From contig CANGTC010000013.1 of assembly GCA_947456505.1 (NCBI GenBank), positions 1-46,697 of the forward strand: a stretch of DNA of 46,697 bases. The letters run 5' to 3'. The notes beneath the pieces are model-generated. The model had not been told where the DNA came from. It made no database searches and saw nothing but the letters and a program-made list of their open reading frames with translations. Positions 10,037 through 17,443 of this stretch are shown one piece after another. The DNA comes from Beijerinckiaceae bacterium (GTDB lineage Bacteria > Pseudomonadota > Alphaproteobacteria > Rhizobiales > Beijerinckiaceae). A program made the position numbers and the translations under genes. Each line of letters begins with the position of its first letter. Positions within the stretch are counted from its first letter, which is position 1.

Positions 10037-12841
10037 ATGACGGTGTTTGAAGCGAATCGAAAAAAGCTTCAAACAGCTTTTATTCGTCATCAAAAAGGTG
10101 ATCTGGTTGAAGCAGCGCAGCTTTATTCAGAAATCCTGAGAGATGACGAGTTTCACTTCGACGCTTTGCACCTTTCCGGACTCCTTGCCGGCCAGATGAA
10201 CGATTTTGCCAGAGCGCATGATTTTTTCGATAAGGCGATCCAGATGAATCGCGAATTTTCCCCGCTGTATTTAAATCGGGCGAACGCCTTTCATACTCAG
10301 GGACGTTTTGCAGACGCGCTGGTCAACTATGACCTCGCCATCGCTTTCAAGCCTGATTACGCCGATGCCTACAACAATCGGGGAAATACGCTCGCCAGTC
10401 TTAAACGGTACGTGGATGCGCTCGCCAGCAACGCTTTGAGCCTCGTTCTCAAGCCAGACTACGTTCACGCGCGTAACAACCGGGGCGCTCTGTTAAGCGC
10501 GATAAATCGCTTGTCGGAGGCTATCAATAGCTATGAAAAAGCCCTCTCGATCCAACCTGATTCGAAGGATTCATATAATAATTTAGGGGTCGCCTTGCAG
10601 TCCTTGGGGCGCCATCAGGACGCGATTTTAAACTACGCCAAGGCTATCGAAATCGACCCTCATAATGCTCACATTTATAATAATAGAGGAATATCCCTAC
10701 ATGCTCTTGGCCGATTTGCGGATGCATTGATCAGTTACGAAATCGCGATAGAGTTGAAACATGATTATGCAGATGCGTTTTCCAACGCTGGGGATACGTA
10801 CAGGGCGCTCAACCAGGCCGATCATGCGCTGATCAGCTATGATCGCGCCCTCGCCATTCGTCCCGCCTTCGCTCAAGCCTACAACAATCGGGGAGTTGCC
10901 CTTCAAGAGTGCGGGCGACTTCTTGATGCTCGCGCAAGCTACGAAAAAGCAGTAATTTCTGATCTGGATTATGCCGAAGCCTGGTTGAACCATGGATTTG
11001 TTTGTAACGAGTTGAAGCTTTTCCATGAAGCCCTTGATCACTATCGACACGCCATCATTCTAAGGCCAGCCTATCTCGAAGCCTATTATAACTTGGGCAA
11101 TACGCTTAAAGCGCTTAAATTATTTGATGCCGCTCTGGTGAGTTATGGAAAGGCGCTCCTGCTTGATGGTGATTTCGCCGATGCGCATTATAACGGTGGT
11201 TTGACGCTCATGGAGATGAAGCAATTTGAGCGCGCCTTGACAAGCATTGAGAAGACGCTTGAAATAAAACCTGATTACATCGATGCTTGTAATAGTCGCG
11301 CTTCGCTTCTGGCGGAATTGAAAAGGTTTGATGAAGCGCTTGCTTGCTTTGATCATGCGCTCGTCATCCGCCCGGATTATGCTCCAGTTTATTCCAACCG
11401 CGGCGTTATGTTCTTTGAAATGGGGCGATTTGAAGAAGCAATTGCAGATTATGCGTCAGCTCTTTCGTTGAAGCCAGATCTGGAATTTACAGATGGCGCC
11501 TTGTTTTCGACCCGGATGAAAATTTGCGACTGGTCCCGTTATGATCAAACCCTCAAGACAATCGTTACAAGTCTGAATTCCCGGCAGCGCGCTTTCCACC
11601 CCTTCCATGTGTTGGGAGCCATCGATGATTGCGGCCTTCAGAAACAGGCGGCTGAGATCTGGTGCGAATCCCGAAATTTATCGTCAATCATAACACTTGT
11701 AAGACCGAAATATGGAAAGGATCGCAAGATTCGGATCGGCTATTTTTCGCCGGATTTTCGCAATCATCCTGTTTCTTACCTCACCGCCCGAATGCTGGAA
11801 CTGCATGATCGTGAGAAATTTGACGTGATCGGATTTTACTATGGTACGATTGCGACTGACGAAATGCACGGACGAGTCCGCAAGGCTTTTGACCGGTTTT
11901 ACGACGTGCGGTCCTTATCTGGTTTCAAAATCGCTGAGCTTGCCCGTGAATGCGAAATTGATATCGCCGTCGATCTGTGTGGATATACGCTAGATTGTCG
12001 GCCCGAGATATTCGCTCACCGAGCGGCGCCGGTTCAGATTTCCTATCTTGGCTTCCCTGGTACGATGGGGGTCAATTTCATTGACTATATAATTGCTGAT
12101 CACGTCTTGATACCCCCGGAAAAAACAGCCTCTTATTCCGAGAAAGTCATCTATCTGCCCTGTTTTCAGGTCAATGACTCACAGCGCGTCATCGGGAGTG
12201 AGGAGGTTGTCCGGGCCGAACTTGGACTTCCGCAGAATGCATTCGTATTCTGCTGTTTCAACAACACCTATAAATTCAATCCCGCTATCCTTGATCTTTG
12301 GGCCCGCATTCTGGGCGCGGTGGACAAGGCAGTTCTCTGGATGTTCGCAGATACGCCGGCGGCCAGGACAAATATTTCCCGAGAATTCCGTAATCGTGGT
12401 CTTTCGGACGATCGTCTGTTCTTCGTCGAAAAAGCGCCGCGCACCGAATATCTGGCGCGCTACAGGCTCGCGGATCTATTCCTCGATACCCTGCCCTATA
12501 ATGGGGGCACGACGGCAAGCGACGCATTATGGGCGGGGTTGCCGGTCCTGACGTTGCAAGGTGAAAGTTTCGCAGGCCGCATGGCTGCAAGTCTTTTATC
12601 GGCGCTTGATTTACCAGAATTGATCGCGGGTTCTCCCGAGGACTATGTCAGGATCGGAATTGATCTGGCTATGGACGCCCAGAAAATTTCGAATCTTAAA
12701 TCCAGATTGGCCGCGAATATTCGAACAAGCATCGTTTTTGACTCCCTGAAGTCAACCCGGCTTGTTGAGGCTGGTTACCGCGCCGCCTATGAACGCCATC
12801 ATGCGGATTCGCCGCCGGATCATATTTTTATTCATGCTTAG
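10037..12841 (+). CDS. TPR-repeat O-GlcNAc transferase-like protein (OGT/SPINDLY type)
   Basis: The 934-residue protein has roughly 14 consecutive TPR units over residues 1-480, each with the AYNNRG...ALxxYxxAL pattern. A GT41 catalytic half follows from about 560: RIGYFSPDFRNHPVSYL (conserved His), FVFCCFNNTYKFNP (UDP-binding lysine region) and GGTTASDALWAGLPVLTLQGESFAGR near the end. GT41 enzymes transfer a sugar from a UDP-sugar to Ser/Thr of proteins; the TPR superhelix chooses the targets. The start ATG has GGAG 7 nt upstream. No signal peptide is visible, so it is cytoplasmic. The codon use is AT-richer than in neighbouring core genes, hinting at transfer. The next gene has a similar TPR front end. 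The targets are unknown. Confidence 0.9.
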   Translation: MTVFEANRKKLQTAFIRHQKGDLVEAAQLYSEILRDDEFHFDALHLSGLLAGQMNDFARAHDFFDKAIQMNREFSPLYLNRANAFHTQGRFADALVNYDLAIAFKPDYADAYNNRGNTLASLKRYVDALASNALSLVLKPDYVHARNNRGALLSAINRLSEAINSYEKALSIQPDSKDSYNNLGVALQSLGRHQDAILNYAKAIEIDPHNAHIYNNRGISLHALGRFADALISYEIAIELKHDYADAFSNAGDTYRALNQADHALISYDRALAIRPAFAQAYNNRGVALQECGRLLDARASYEKAVISDLDYAEAWLNHGFVCNELKLFHEALDHYRHAIILRPAYLEAYYNLGNTLKALKLFDAALVSYGKALLLDGDFADAHYNGGLTLMEMKQFERALTSIEKTLEIKPDYIDACNSRASLLAELKRFDEALACFDHALVIRPDYAPVYSNRGVMFFEMGRFEEAIADYASALSLKPDLEFTDGALFSTRMKICDWSRYDQTLKTIVTSLNSRQRAFHPFHVLGAIDDCGLQKQAAEIWCESRNLSSIITLVRPKYGKDRKIRIGYFSPDFRNHPVSYLTARMLELHDREKFDVIGFYYGTIATDEMHGRVRKAFDRFYDVRSLSGFKIAELARECEIDIAVDLCGYTLDCRPEIFAHRAAPVQISYLGFPGTMGVNFIDYIIADHVLIPPEKTASYSEKVIYLPCFQVNDSQRVIGSEEVVRAELGLPQNAFVFCCFNNTYKFNPAILDLWARILGAVDKAVLWMFADTPAARTNISREFRNRGLSDDRLFFVEKAPRTEYLARYRLADLFLDTLPYNGGTTASDALWAGLPVLTLQGESFAGRMAASLLSALDLPELIAGSPEDYVRIGIDLAMDAQKISNLKSRLAANIRTSIVFDSLKSTRLVEAGYRAAYERHHADSPPDHIFIHA

Positions 12842-12867
12842 GCCCTCGGCTTTTGCTGGCGAGGGCC
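12841..12867 (+). terminator. Hairpin between the two TPR genes
   Basis: A perfect 8-bp stem, GGCCCTCG (12841-12848) with CGAGGGCC (12860-12867), encloses an 11-nt loop. It begins at the last base of the OGT-like stop codon. There is no T run after it, so it is either a weak terminator that lowers expression of the second gene or an mRNA-stabilising 3' structure. Confidence 0.4.
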
Positions 12868-12912
12868 GTCGGAGTAAACCTTGGGTTGGCGGGCTTGCCG
12901 CAGGTGGCTGAC

Positions 12913-14853
12913 ATGGCGCGAATGCAGAGGAATAATCGCAAAAAACCCCGTTTCCGGAAAGAAGGAAGCAACGGCGCTGATGCGAGCCAAACAAAGTTCG
13001 ATGCGGCCCTGGCGTTTCATCGGGATGGAGATCTATCCAACGCCATGGTTCTGTATGATGAGATCCTGAAACACAACCCGCATCATGTTGGCGCGCTCCA
13101 TTTGTCAGGGGTCATCTGCTTCGAAGAGAAGAGGATGGAGCAGGCGCAGGATTACTTCGCCAGAGGGCTGGAAACGGCGCCCGATTTCGCACAGCTTCGT
13201 TTGAGTTACGGGGTGATTTTGTTCGAATTGGGACGGGCCGAAGATGCACTTTTTCATTATGGCGAAGCAATTGCGATTGACCCTGGTTTGGCCGAGGCGT
13301 TTTACAATCGGGCGAATGCATTCATGGCGTTACGCCAGTTCGAAGAAGCGGTCATTGATTATAGTCAGGCGTTCGTGCTGGAGCCTCAGAATGAGCAATG
13401 TCTTTCCAACCTTGGGGATGCGCTTCAGGCATTGCGCCGGTTTGGGGATGCTTTGCCAGTTTATGAGCAGGCCATTCACATCAATCCTGGTTATGCGCAG
13501 GCATGGTCCAACCACGGTTTGGCGCTGCATGGATTGAAGCGCCTTGAATCGGCGATAGCCAGCTTGGCGGAAGCGATCAGCATCGACCCCGGGCTTTCAG
13601 CTTTTTATTTTAACCGCGGCAATATTTTCAGGGAACTCGGACGATTTGAGGAGGCTGCTGGCGATTATGCGCGGGCCATCAGAATCGAGCCGCACCATGC
13701 CGAAGCGTGTTCCAATGAGGGCGATGCGCTTCAGGGGCTCTACCGTTTCGAAGATGCATTGATCGCCTATGAGCGGGCCTTGTCGATCAAGCCTGATTTT
13801 GCTGAAGCCTGGTCGAACAGGGGCGCTTGCCTCAAGCAGATCAGGCGTTTTGAACAGGCGCTTGCGAGTTTTGATCAATCGATTGAACTAAATGCTGTTT
13901 TTGCCGAGGCCTATTGGAACAAGGCTTTGACGCTGCTTTTATTGGGCCGCCTCGAAGAGGGGTGGGATTTATATGAATGGCGAAAGAAGACCAAAGACCC
14001 CGTTGGAGGCCGGGTTTTTCACCAACCTGTCTGGACCGGGACGGAAGCGATTTCCAACAAAACCTTGTTGGTCCATGCAGAGCAGGGCTTTGGGGATGCT
14101 ATTCAGTTTTCGCGTTATCTGGCTTGGCTGACCGCGCGGGGCGCAAAGGTTTTGTTTGCGCCGCATCCGCAACTGCGTGCTTTGTTTGGGTGGCTCGATT
14201 CGCCCTGCTGCATCGTGGATGAGAATGACGCCTCTCTGTCCTTTGATTATCATATATCCTTGATGAGCCTGCCGCGCGCTTTGAAAATCGATCCTTGGAA
14301 CATGCCCGCAGGTCTCGCGTATCTTCATGCTGAGGATTTTCTCGTCGAGAGATGGAAGCATAAAATTGGTCAAACGGGGTTCAAGGTCGGGATCTGCTGG
14401 CAAGGAAATTCGGGGACGATTGATGCCGGCCGGTCTTTTCCGGTAGGGCTTTTTTTTCAACTCTCGCAAGTGCCGGGTCTTCGCTTGCTCAGCCTTCAAA
14501 AGGGACCGGGCGAGGCGCAGTTGCTGGATTTGCCGAGGGGTATGGTTGTGGAGACCCTTGGCGAAGATTTTGACTCGGGGCCGCAGGCCTTTCTGGATAC
14601 AGCTGCGGTCATGAACTGTTGCGACCTCGTCATCACCTGCGATACGGCTGTAGCGCATTTGGCTGGCGCGCTTGGGGTGAGAACCTGGGTGCCTTTGAAA
14701 TATGTGCCGGATTGGCGATGGTTTCTGGATCGTGAGGACAGTCCCTGGTATCCGTCCATGCGGCTGTTCCGCCAGGAGACGCATGGCGATTGGGATGGCG
14801 TGTTCGCCCGCATGCAAGCGGCGCTTTGCATTGCGATGCGCGATCAAAATTGA
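12913..14853 (+). CDS. TPR protein with GT9-like glycosyltransferase domain
   Basis: The 646-residue protein has about ten TPR units (residues about 20-375). A C-terminal domain follows, resembling ADP-heptose/LPS heptosyltransferases (GT9): TLLVHAEQGFGDAIQFSRYL, VGICWQGNSG, and DLVITCDTAVAHLAGALGVRTWVPL. In bacteria such TPR-GT9 fusions are often linked to surface glycan or flagellar glycosylation, but the acceptor here is unknown. The start is uncertain: ATG 12913 is chosen; ATG 12922 or an upstream TTG at 12853 are alternatives, none with a strong ribosome site. It lies 71 bp after the OGT-like gene, shares its lower GC, and was probably acquired with it. It converges with the minus-strand receptor gene. 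Confidence 0.85.
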   Translation: MARMQRNNRKKPRFRKEGSNGADASQTKFDAALAFHRDGDLSNAMVLYDEILKHNPHHVGALHLSGVICFEEKRMEQAQDYFARGLETAPDFAQLRLSYGVILFELGRAEDALFHYGEAIAIDPGLAEAFYNRANAFMALRQFEEAVIDYSQAFVLEPQNEQCLSNLGDALQALRRFGDALPVYEQAIHINPGYAQAWSNHGLALHGLKRLESAIASLAEAISIDPGLSAFYFNRGNIFRELGRFEEAAGDYARAIRIEPHHAEACSNEGDALQGLYRFEDALIAYERALSIKPDFAEAWSNRGACLKQIRRFEQALASFDQSIELNAVFAEAYWNKALTLLLLGRLEEGWDLYEWRKKTKDPVGGRVFHQPVWTGTEAISNKTLLVHAEQGFGDAIQFSRYLAWLTARGAKVLFAPHPQLRALFGWLDSPCCIVDENDASLSFDYHISLMSLPRALKIDPWNMPAGLAYLHAEDFLVERWKHKIGQTGFKVGICWQGNSGTIDAGRSFPVGLFFQLSQVPGLRLLSLQKGPGEAQLLDLPRGMVVETLGEDFDSGPQAFLDTAAVMNCCDLVITCDTAVAHLAGALGVRTWVPLKYVPDWRWFLDREDSPWYPSMRLFRQETHGDWDGVFARMQAALCIAMRDQN

Positions 14854-14875
14854 CAGACCTGTGGTGCGCTCTGTC
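14852..14875. terminator. Weak hairpin in the convergent gap
   Basis: GACAGA (14852-14857) pairs with TCTGTC (14870-14875) across a 12-nt loop, overlapping the stop codon of the TPR-GT9 gene. There is no T run. It lies between converging genes, so a termination role is plausible but unproven. Confidence 0.25.
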
Positions 14876-14926
14876 GTTCCGGCGCCAAACGAGTGGTTCG
14901 TCGCAGTGCGCCCCTGCGCGCGTCCG

Positions 14927-15874
14927 TTAGCGAGGTGGTATCTGGATGAGCCCTTTGAGTTCATCTGACGTCAAAGGCTTCTGAAGAAACTTGAAGGCTA
15001 TGGCGTCCTGGGTGACGGCGTCGACGCCCGACACCACATCCGGGTTCATGGCGGCCTTGGGCATGAATTCATCGCGAATGCGCGCGGCCAGGTCGATGTC
15101 GATCTGCGCATAATCAGCATAATGGCGCAGGCCCTCGGGGGTGTTGTAGAGATAGTCGAGGCTCTCGCGGTAGGCCTTGGCGTAACGCTCCATCACGGCG
15201 GTTCGCGCCGCCAGCGCCTGGGCATTGACGATATGCACGCGCACGGTCTGGTCGCGGGTCGAGGGCGCGTCCGAGCCGCGCGCGATCACGCGGATGTCCC
15301 CGTCGCGCAGTTGCTTGAGGCCGAAGGGGGGCGAGGCCCAGCCCACGTCGATCTGCCCGCTCATGGCCTGGGTGAGGGTCACGGCGCCCGCGCCTGTGGC
15401 GGTTGGTTTGGCCGTGATCTTGAAATGATCGATCAGCGCCAGCGCTGTCGTATGGGTGGAGGCGCCATTGGTCGAATAGGCGATCGTCTTGCCATAGGCG
15501 TCTGCGAAGGTTTTGATCGGCGAATTGGTTGGCACATACCAATAGAGGTCGCCTGTGCCGGTGGCGCCCGCGAGCAGGATGCGCACTGGTGCGCCCTTCA
15601 CATAGGCCGCCATGGTCGCCGCTGTGCCGGCGGCGATGCCGATGTCCACGCTGCCGGAGATCACGGCCTGCATGGTCTCCCCGCCGCCGTTGGTGAAGAG
15701 CGTTTCCAGCTCCAACCCATGTTTGGCGAAGATGCCCGCGCGCTTGCCCACTTCCGAAACGCAGGTGTCCCAATTGCCAGGCGCGCCCACGGCCAGTTTC
15801 AGTTTGTCTTGAGCGAGGGCGCAGGTGGCGGCCAGGCTCAGGCACAGGGCGGCGAGGGCGGGGCGCAGCAGCAT
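14927..15874 (-). CDS. NMT1/THI5-like ABC transporter solute-binding protein
   Basis: The 315-residue periplasmic receptor has a signal peptide (MLLRPALAALCLSLAATCALAQ, cut at ALA-Q) and the SsuA/TauA/NMT1 fold pattern: GIFAKHGLELE near the N-terminus, GETMQAVISGSVDIGIA, AYSTNGASTHT and GQIDVGWASPPFG. The start ATG at 15874 has GGAG 6 nt upstream. It is a clear paralogue of the receptor at 19799; the two flank the first molybdenum hydroxylase cassette, this one divergently. No ABC permease or ATPase is present. It probably binds the substrate, or a related acid, of the adjacent hydroxylase (inference). Confidence 0.85.
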   Translation of the reverse strand: MLLRPALAALCLSLAATCALAQDKLKLAVGAPGNWDTCVSEVGKRAGIFAKHGLELETLFTNGGGETMQAVISGSVDIGIAAGTAATMAAYVKGAPVRILLAGATGTGDLYWYVPTNSPIKTFADAYGKTIAYSTNGASTHTTALALIDHFKITAKPTATGAGAVTLTQAMSGQIDVGWASPPFGLKQLRDGDIRVIARGSDAPSTRDQTVRVHIVNAQALAARTAVMERYAKAYRESLDYLYNTPEGLRHYADYAQIDIDLAARIRDEFMPKAAMNPDVVSGVDAVTQDAIAFKFLQKPLTSDELKGLIQIPPR

Positions 15875-16106
15875 GGCGATCTCCGAAGCAAAATCCGATG
15901 GGAGCGCAAGGTCGTCCCGACGCGCGTGAGTGTCAACCGCCTTGCGCCAAAAAGGAAACGTCAAATTTTGCTCATTTTCAATGAAATTTGGTGCTTTTGG
16001 GCATTGGCTGGGCAAAACGTGCCGATTTTGGGGCAGCGGTTTGACAGGGCCCGGCGATCAGTAGAGTCTAGCGGCGATCAGCCTTTTGCGCCCCCGGGGA
16101 CCGCCT
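15875..16106. promoter_or_regulatory. Divergent promoter region, hydroxylase cassette 1 / receptor
   Basis: This 232-bp AT-richer gap separates divergent genes. TTGACA at 16041-16046 is followed after 15 bp by TAGAGT at 16062-16067, a possible sigma70 promoter for the plus strand with a short spacer. TTTTGGGCA at 15995-16003 is the reverse complement of TGCCCAAAA found in the other divergent region (22370-22378), a possible shared operator. This is inferred by eye. Confidence 0.4.
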
Positions 16107-16964
16107 TTGAAGCCCGCTCCATTCACGCTCCACCGACCCGCCACTCTCGCGCAGGCGACGACCCTTCTGCATGATCTGGCGGACGAAGACGCGCGCCTGA
16201 TCGCCGGCGGCCAGAGCCTTGCGCCCATGATGGCCTTTCGGCTGGCGCGTCCCGGCCATCTCATCGATCTCAATGGTGTCGGAGAACTGGCGCACTTCAG
16301 CGAATCAGGCGGCATGATCGAGATCGGCGCCCTGATTCGCCATGTGGACATCGGGCGCCTCCCGATCCCCGGCGTCACCGGCGATTTGCTGCGCGCGGTG
16401 CTGCCCCATATCGCCCATCATCCGATTCGCACGCGCGGCACTTTCTGCGGCAGCCTCGCCCATGCGGATCCCGCTTCCGAATGGTGCCTGACGGCAGCCA
16501 CTCTGGATGCGGTGTTGGTGGCCCATAGCGCCTCGGGCAGGCGCGAGATCGCCGCCCGGGATTATTTCGAGGGGGCCATGGCGACGGCCCTGCGGGCGGA
16601 CGAGGTGCTGAGCAGCGTGCGTTTGCCGCAATTACCTGAGGGCGCACGCTTCGCCTTCGAGGAATTCTCCCGCCGCTCCGGCGATTTCGCCATCGCCGCC
16701 GCGCTCGTGGTCTTCGAGCTGCGCGATGGCCTGATCGCAGCGGCGCGCATCGGCATCGGCGGGGCCGAGGATCGCCCGCGCCGGATCCCGGAGGCGGAGG
16801 CCGTGCTGAATGGGCGCAAACCCTCGCCGGAACTATTTGTGGAGGCGGGGGCCGTTGTCGCCGCCGCGCTCTCCCCCATGGAAGACATCAGCACCAGCGC
16901 CGCCTATCGGCGGGAGCTCGCCGCGACCCTGACCGAGCGCGCGCTGGAAGAGGCCGCCCGATGA
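16107..16964 (+). CDS. Molybdenum hydroxylase FAD subunit (CoxM-like), cassette 1
   Basis: The 285-residue medium subunit of a xanthine dehydrogenase/CO dehydrogenase-family enzyme carries FAD and passes electrons from the 2Fe-2S subunit to the acceptor. It shows the two FAD-phosphate loops AGGQS (about residue 37-41) and TRGTFCGSLAHADP. The second is normally TxGGS; a Cys replaces one Gly, which is unusual and could alter flavin binding. The start is TTG at 16107, with GGGGA just upstream and the first residues (KPAPFTLHRP) matching the family N-terminus; another TTG exists at 16086. The stop overlaps the next start by 4 bp (ATGA). Confidence 0.88.
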   Translation: MKPAPFTLHRPATLAQATTLLHDLADEDARLIAGGQSLAPMMAFRLARPGHLIDLNGVGELAHFSESGGMIEIGALIRHVDIGRLPIPGVTGDLLRAVLPHIAHHPIRTRGTFCGSLAHADPASEWCLTAATLDAVLVAHSASGRREIAARDYFEGAMATALRADEVLSSVRLPQLPEGARFAFEEFSRRSGDFAIAAALVVFELRDGLIAAARIGIGGAEDRPRRIPEAEAVLNGRKPSPELFVEAGAVVAAALSPMEDISTSAAYRRELAATLTERALEEAAR

Positions 16965-17443
16965 GCAAGACGCCCCTGCATTTCACCCTGAACGGCCGCG
17001 CCTTCGATCTGGAGGTCGAGCCCCGCCGTACGCTCATTGACGTCATCCGCGACGACTGCGGGTTCACCGGCACTCATGCGGGTTGCGAACATGGGGTTTG
17101 CGGCGCCTGCACCATCATCGTGAATGGCGAGACCGTGCGCTCCTGCCTCATGTTCGGGTTTCAGGCTGAGGGGGCGACGATTCGCACGGTGGAGTCCCTG
17201 TCCCAGGGCGGTGCGCTGCATCCCCTGCAGGAGGCCTTCGTGGAGCATCACGCCCTGCAATGCGGCTTCTGCACCCCGGGCTTCCTGATGCTGGCGGTCG
17301 GCCTTCTGGAGGCGAACCCCGACATGGACGAGGCGGGGATGCGCGACGCGCTCTCCTCCAACCTGTGCCGCTGCACGGGCTACGAAAACATTCTGAAAGC
17401 CGTGAAGGATGGCGCGCAACGCATGAAGGCCTCCCATGACTGA
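16961..17443 (+). CDS. Molybdenum hydroxylase 2Fe-2S subunit (CoxS-like), cassette 1
   Basis: The 160-residue small subunit carries two iron-sulfur clusters. The N-terminal plant-ferredoxin motif [10 protein letters not shown] plus a later Cys (VRSCLM) and the C-terminal CGFCTPGF and NLCRCTGY pairs are all present, so both clusters should form. It moves electrons from the molybdenum site to FAD. Start and stop overlap both neighbours (4 bp before, 8 bp after), typical of co-translated subunits. Confidence 0.94.
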   Translation: MSKTPLHFTLNGRAFDLEVEPRRTLIDVIRDDCGFTGTHAGCEHGVCGACTIIVNGETVRSCLMFGFQAEGATIRTVESLSQGGALHPLQEAFVEHHALQCGFCTPGFLMLAVGLLEANPDMDEAGMRDALSSNLCRCTGYENILKAVKDGAQRMKASHD

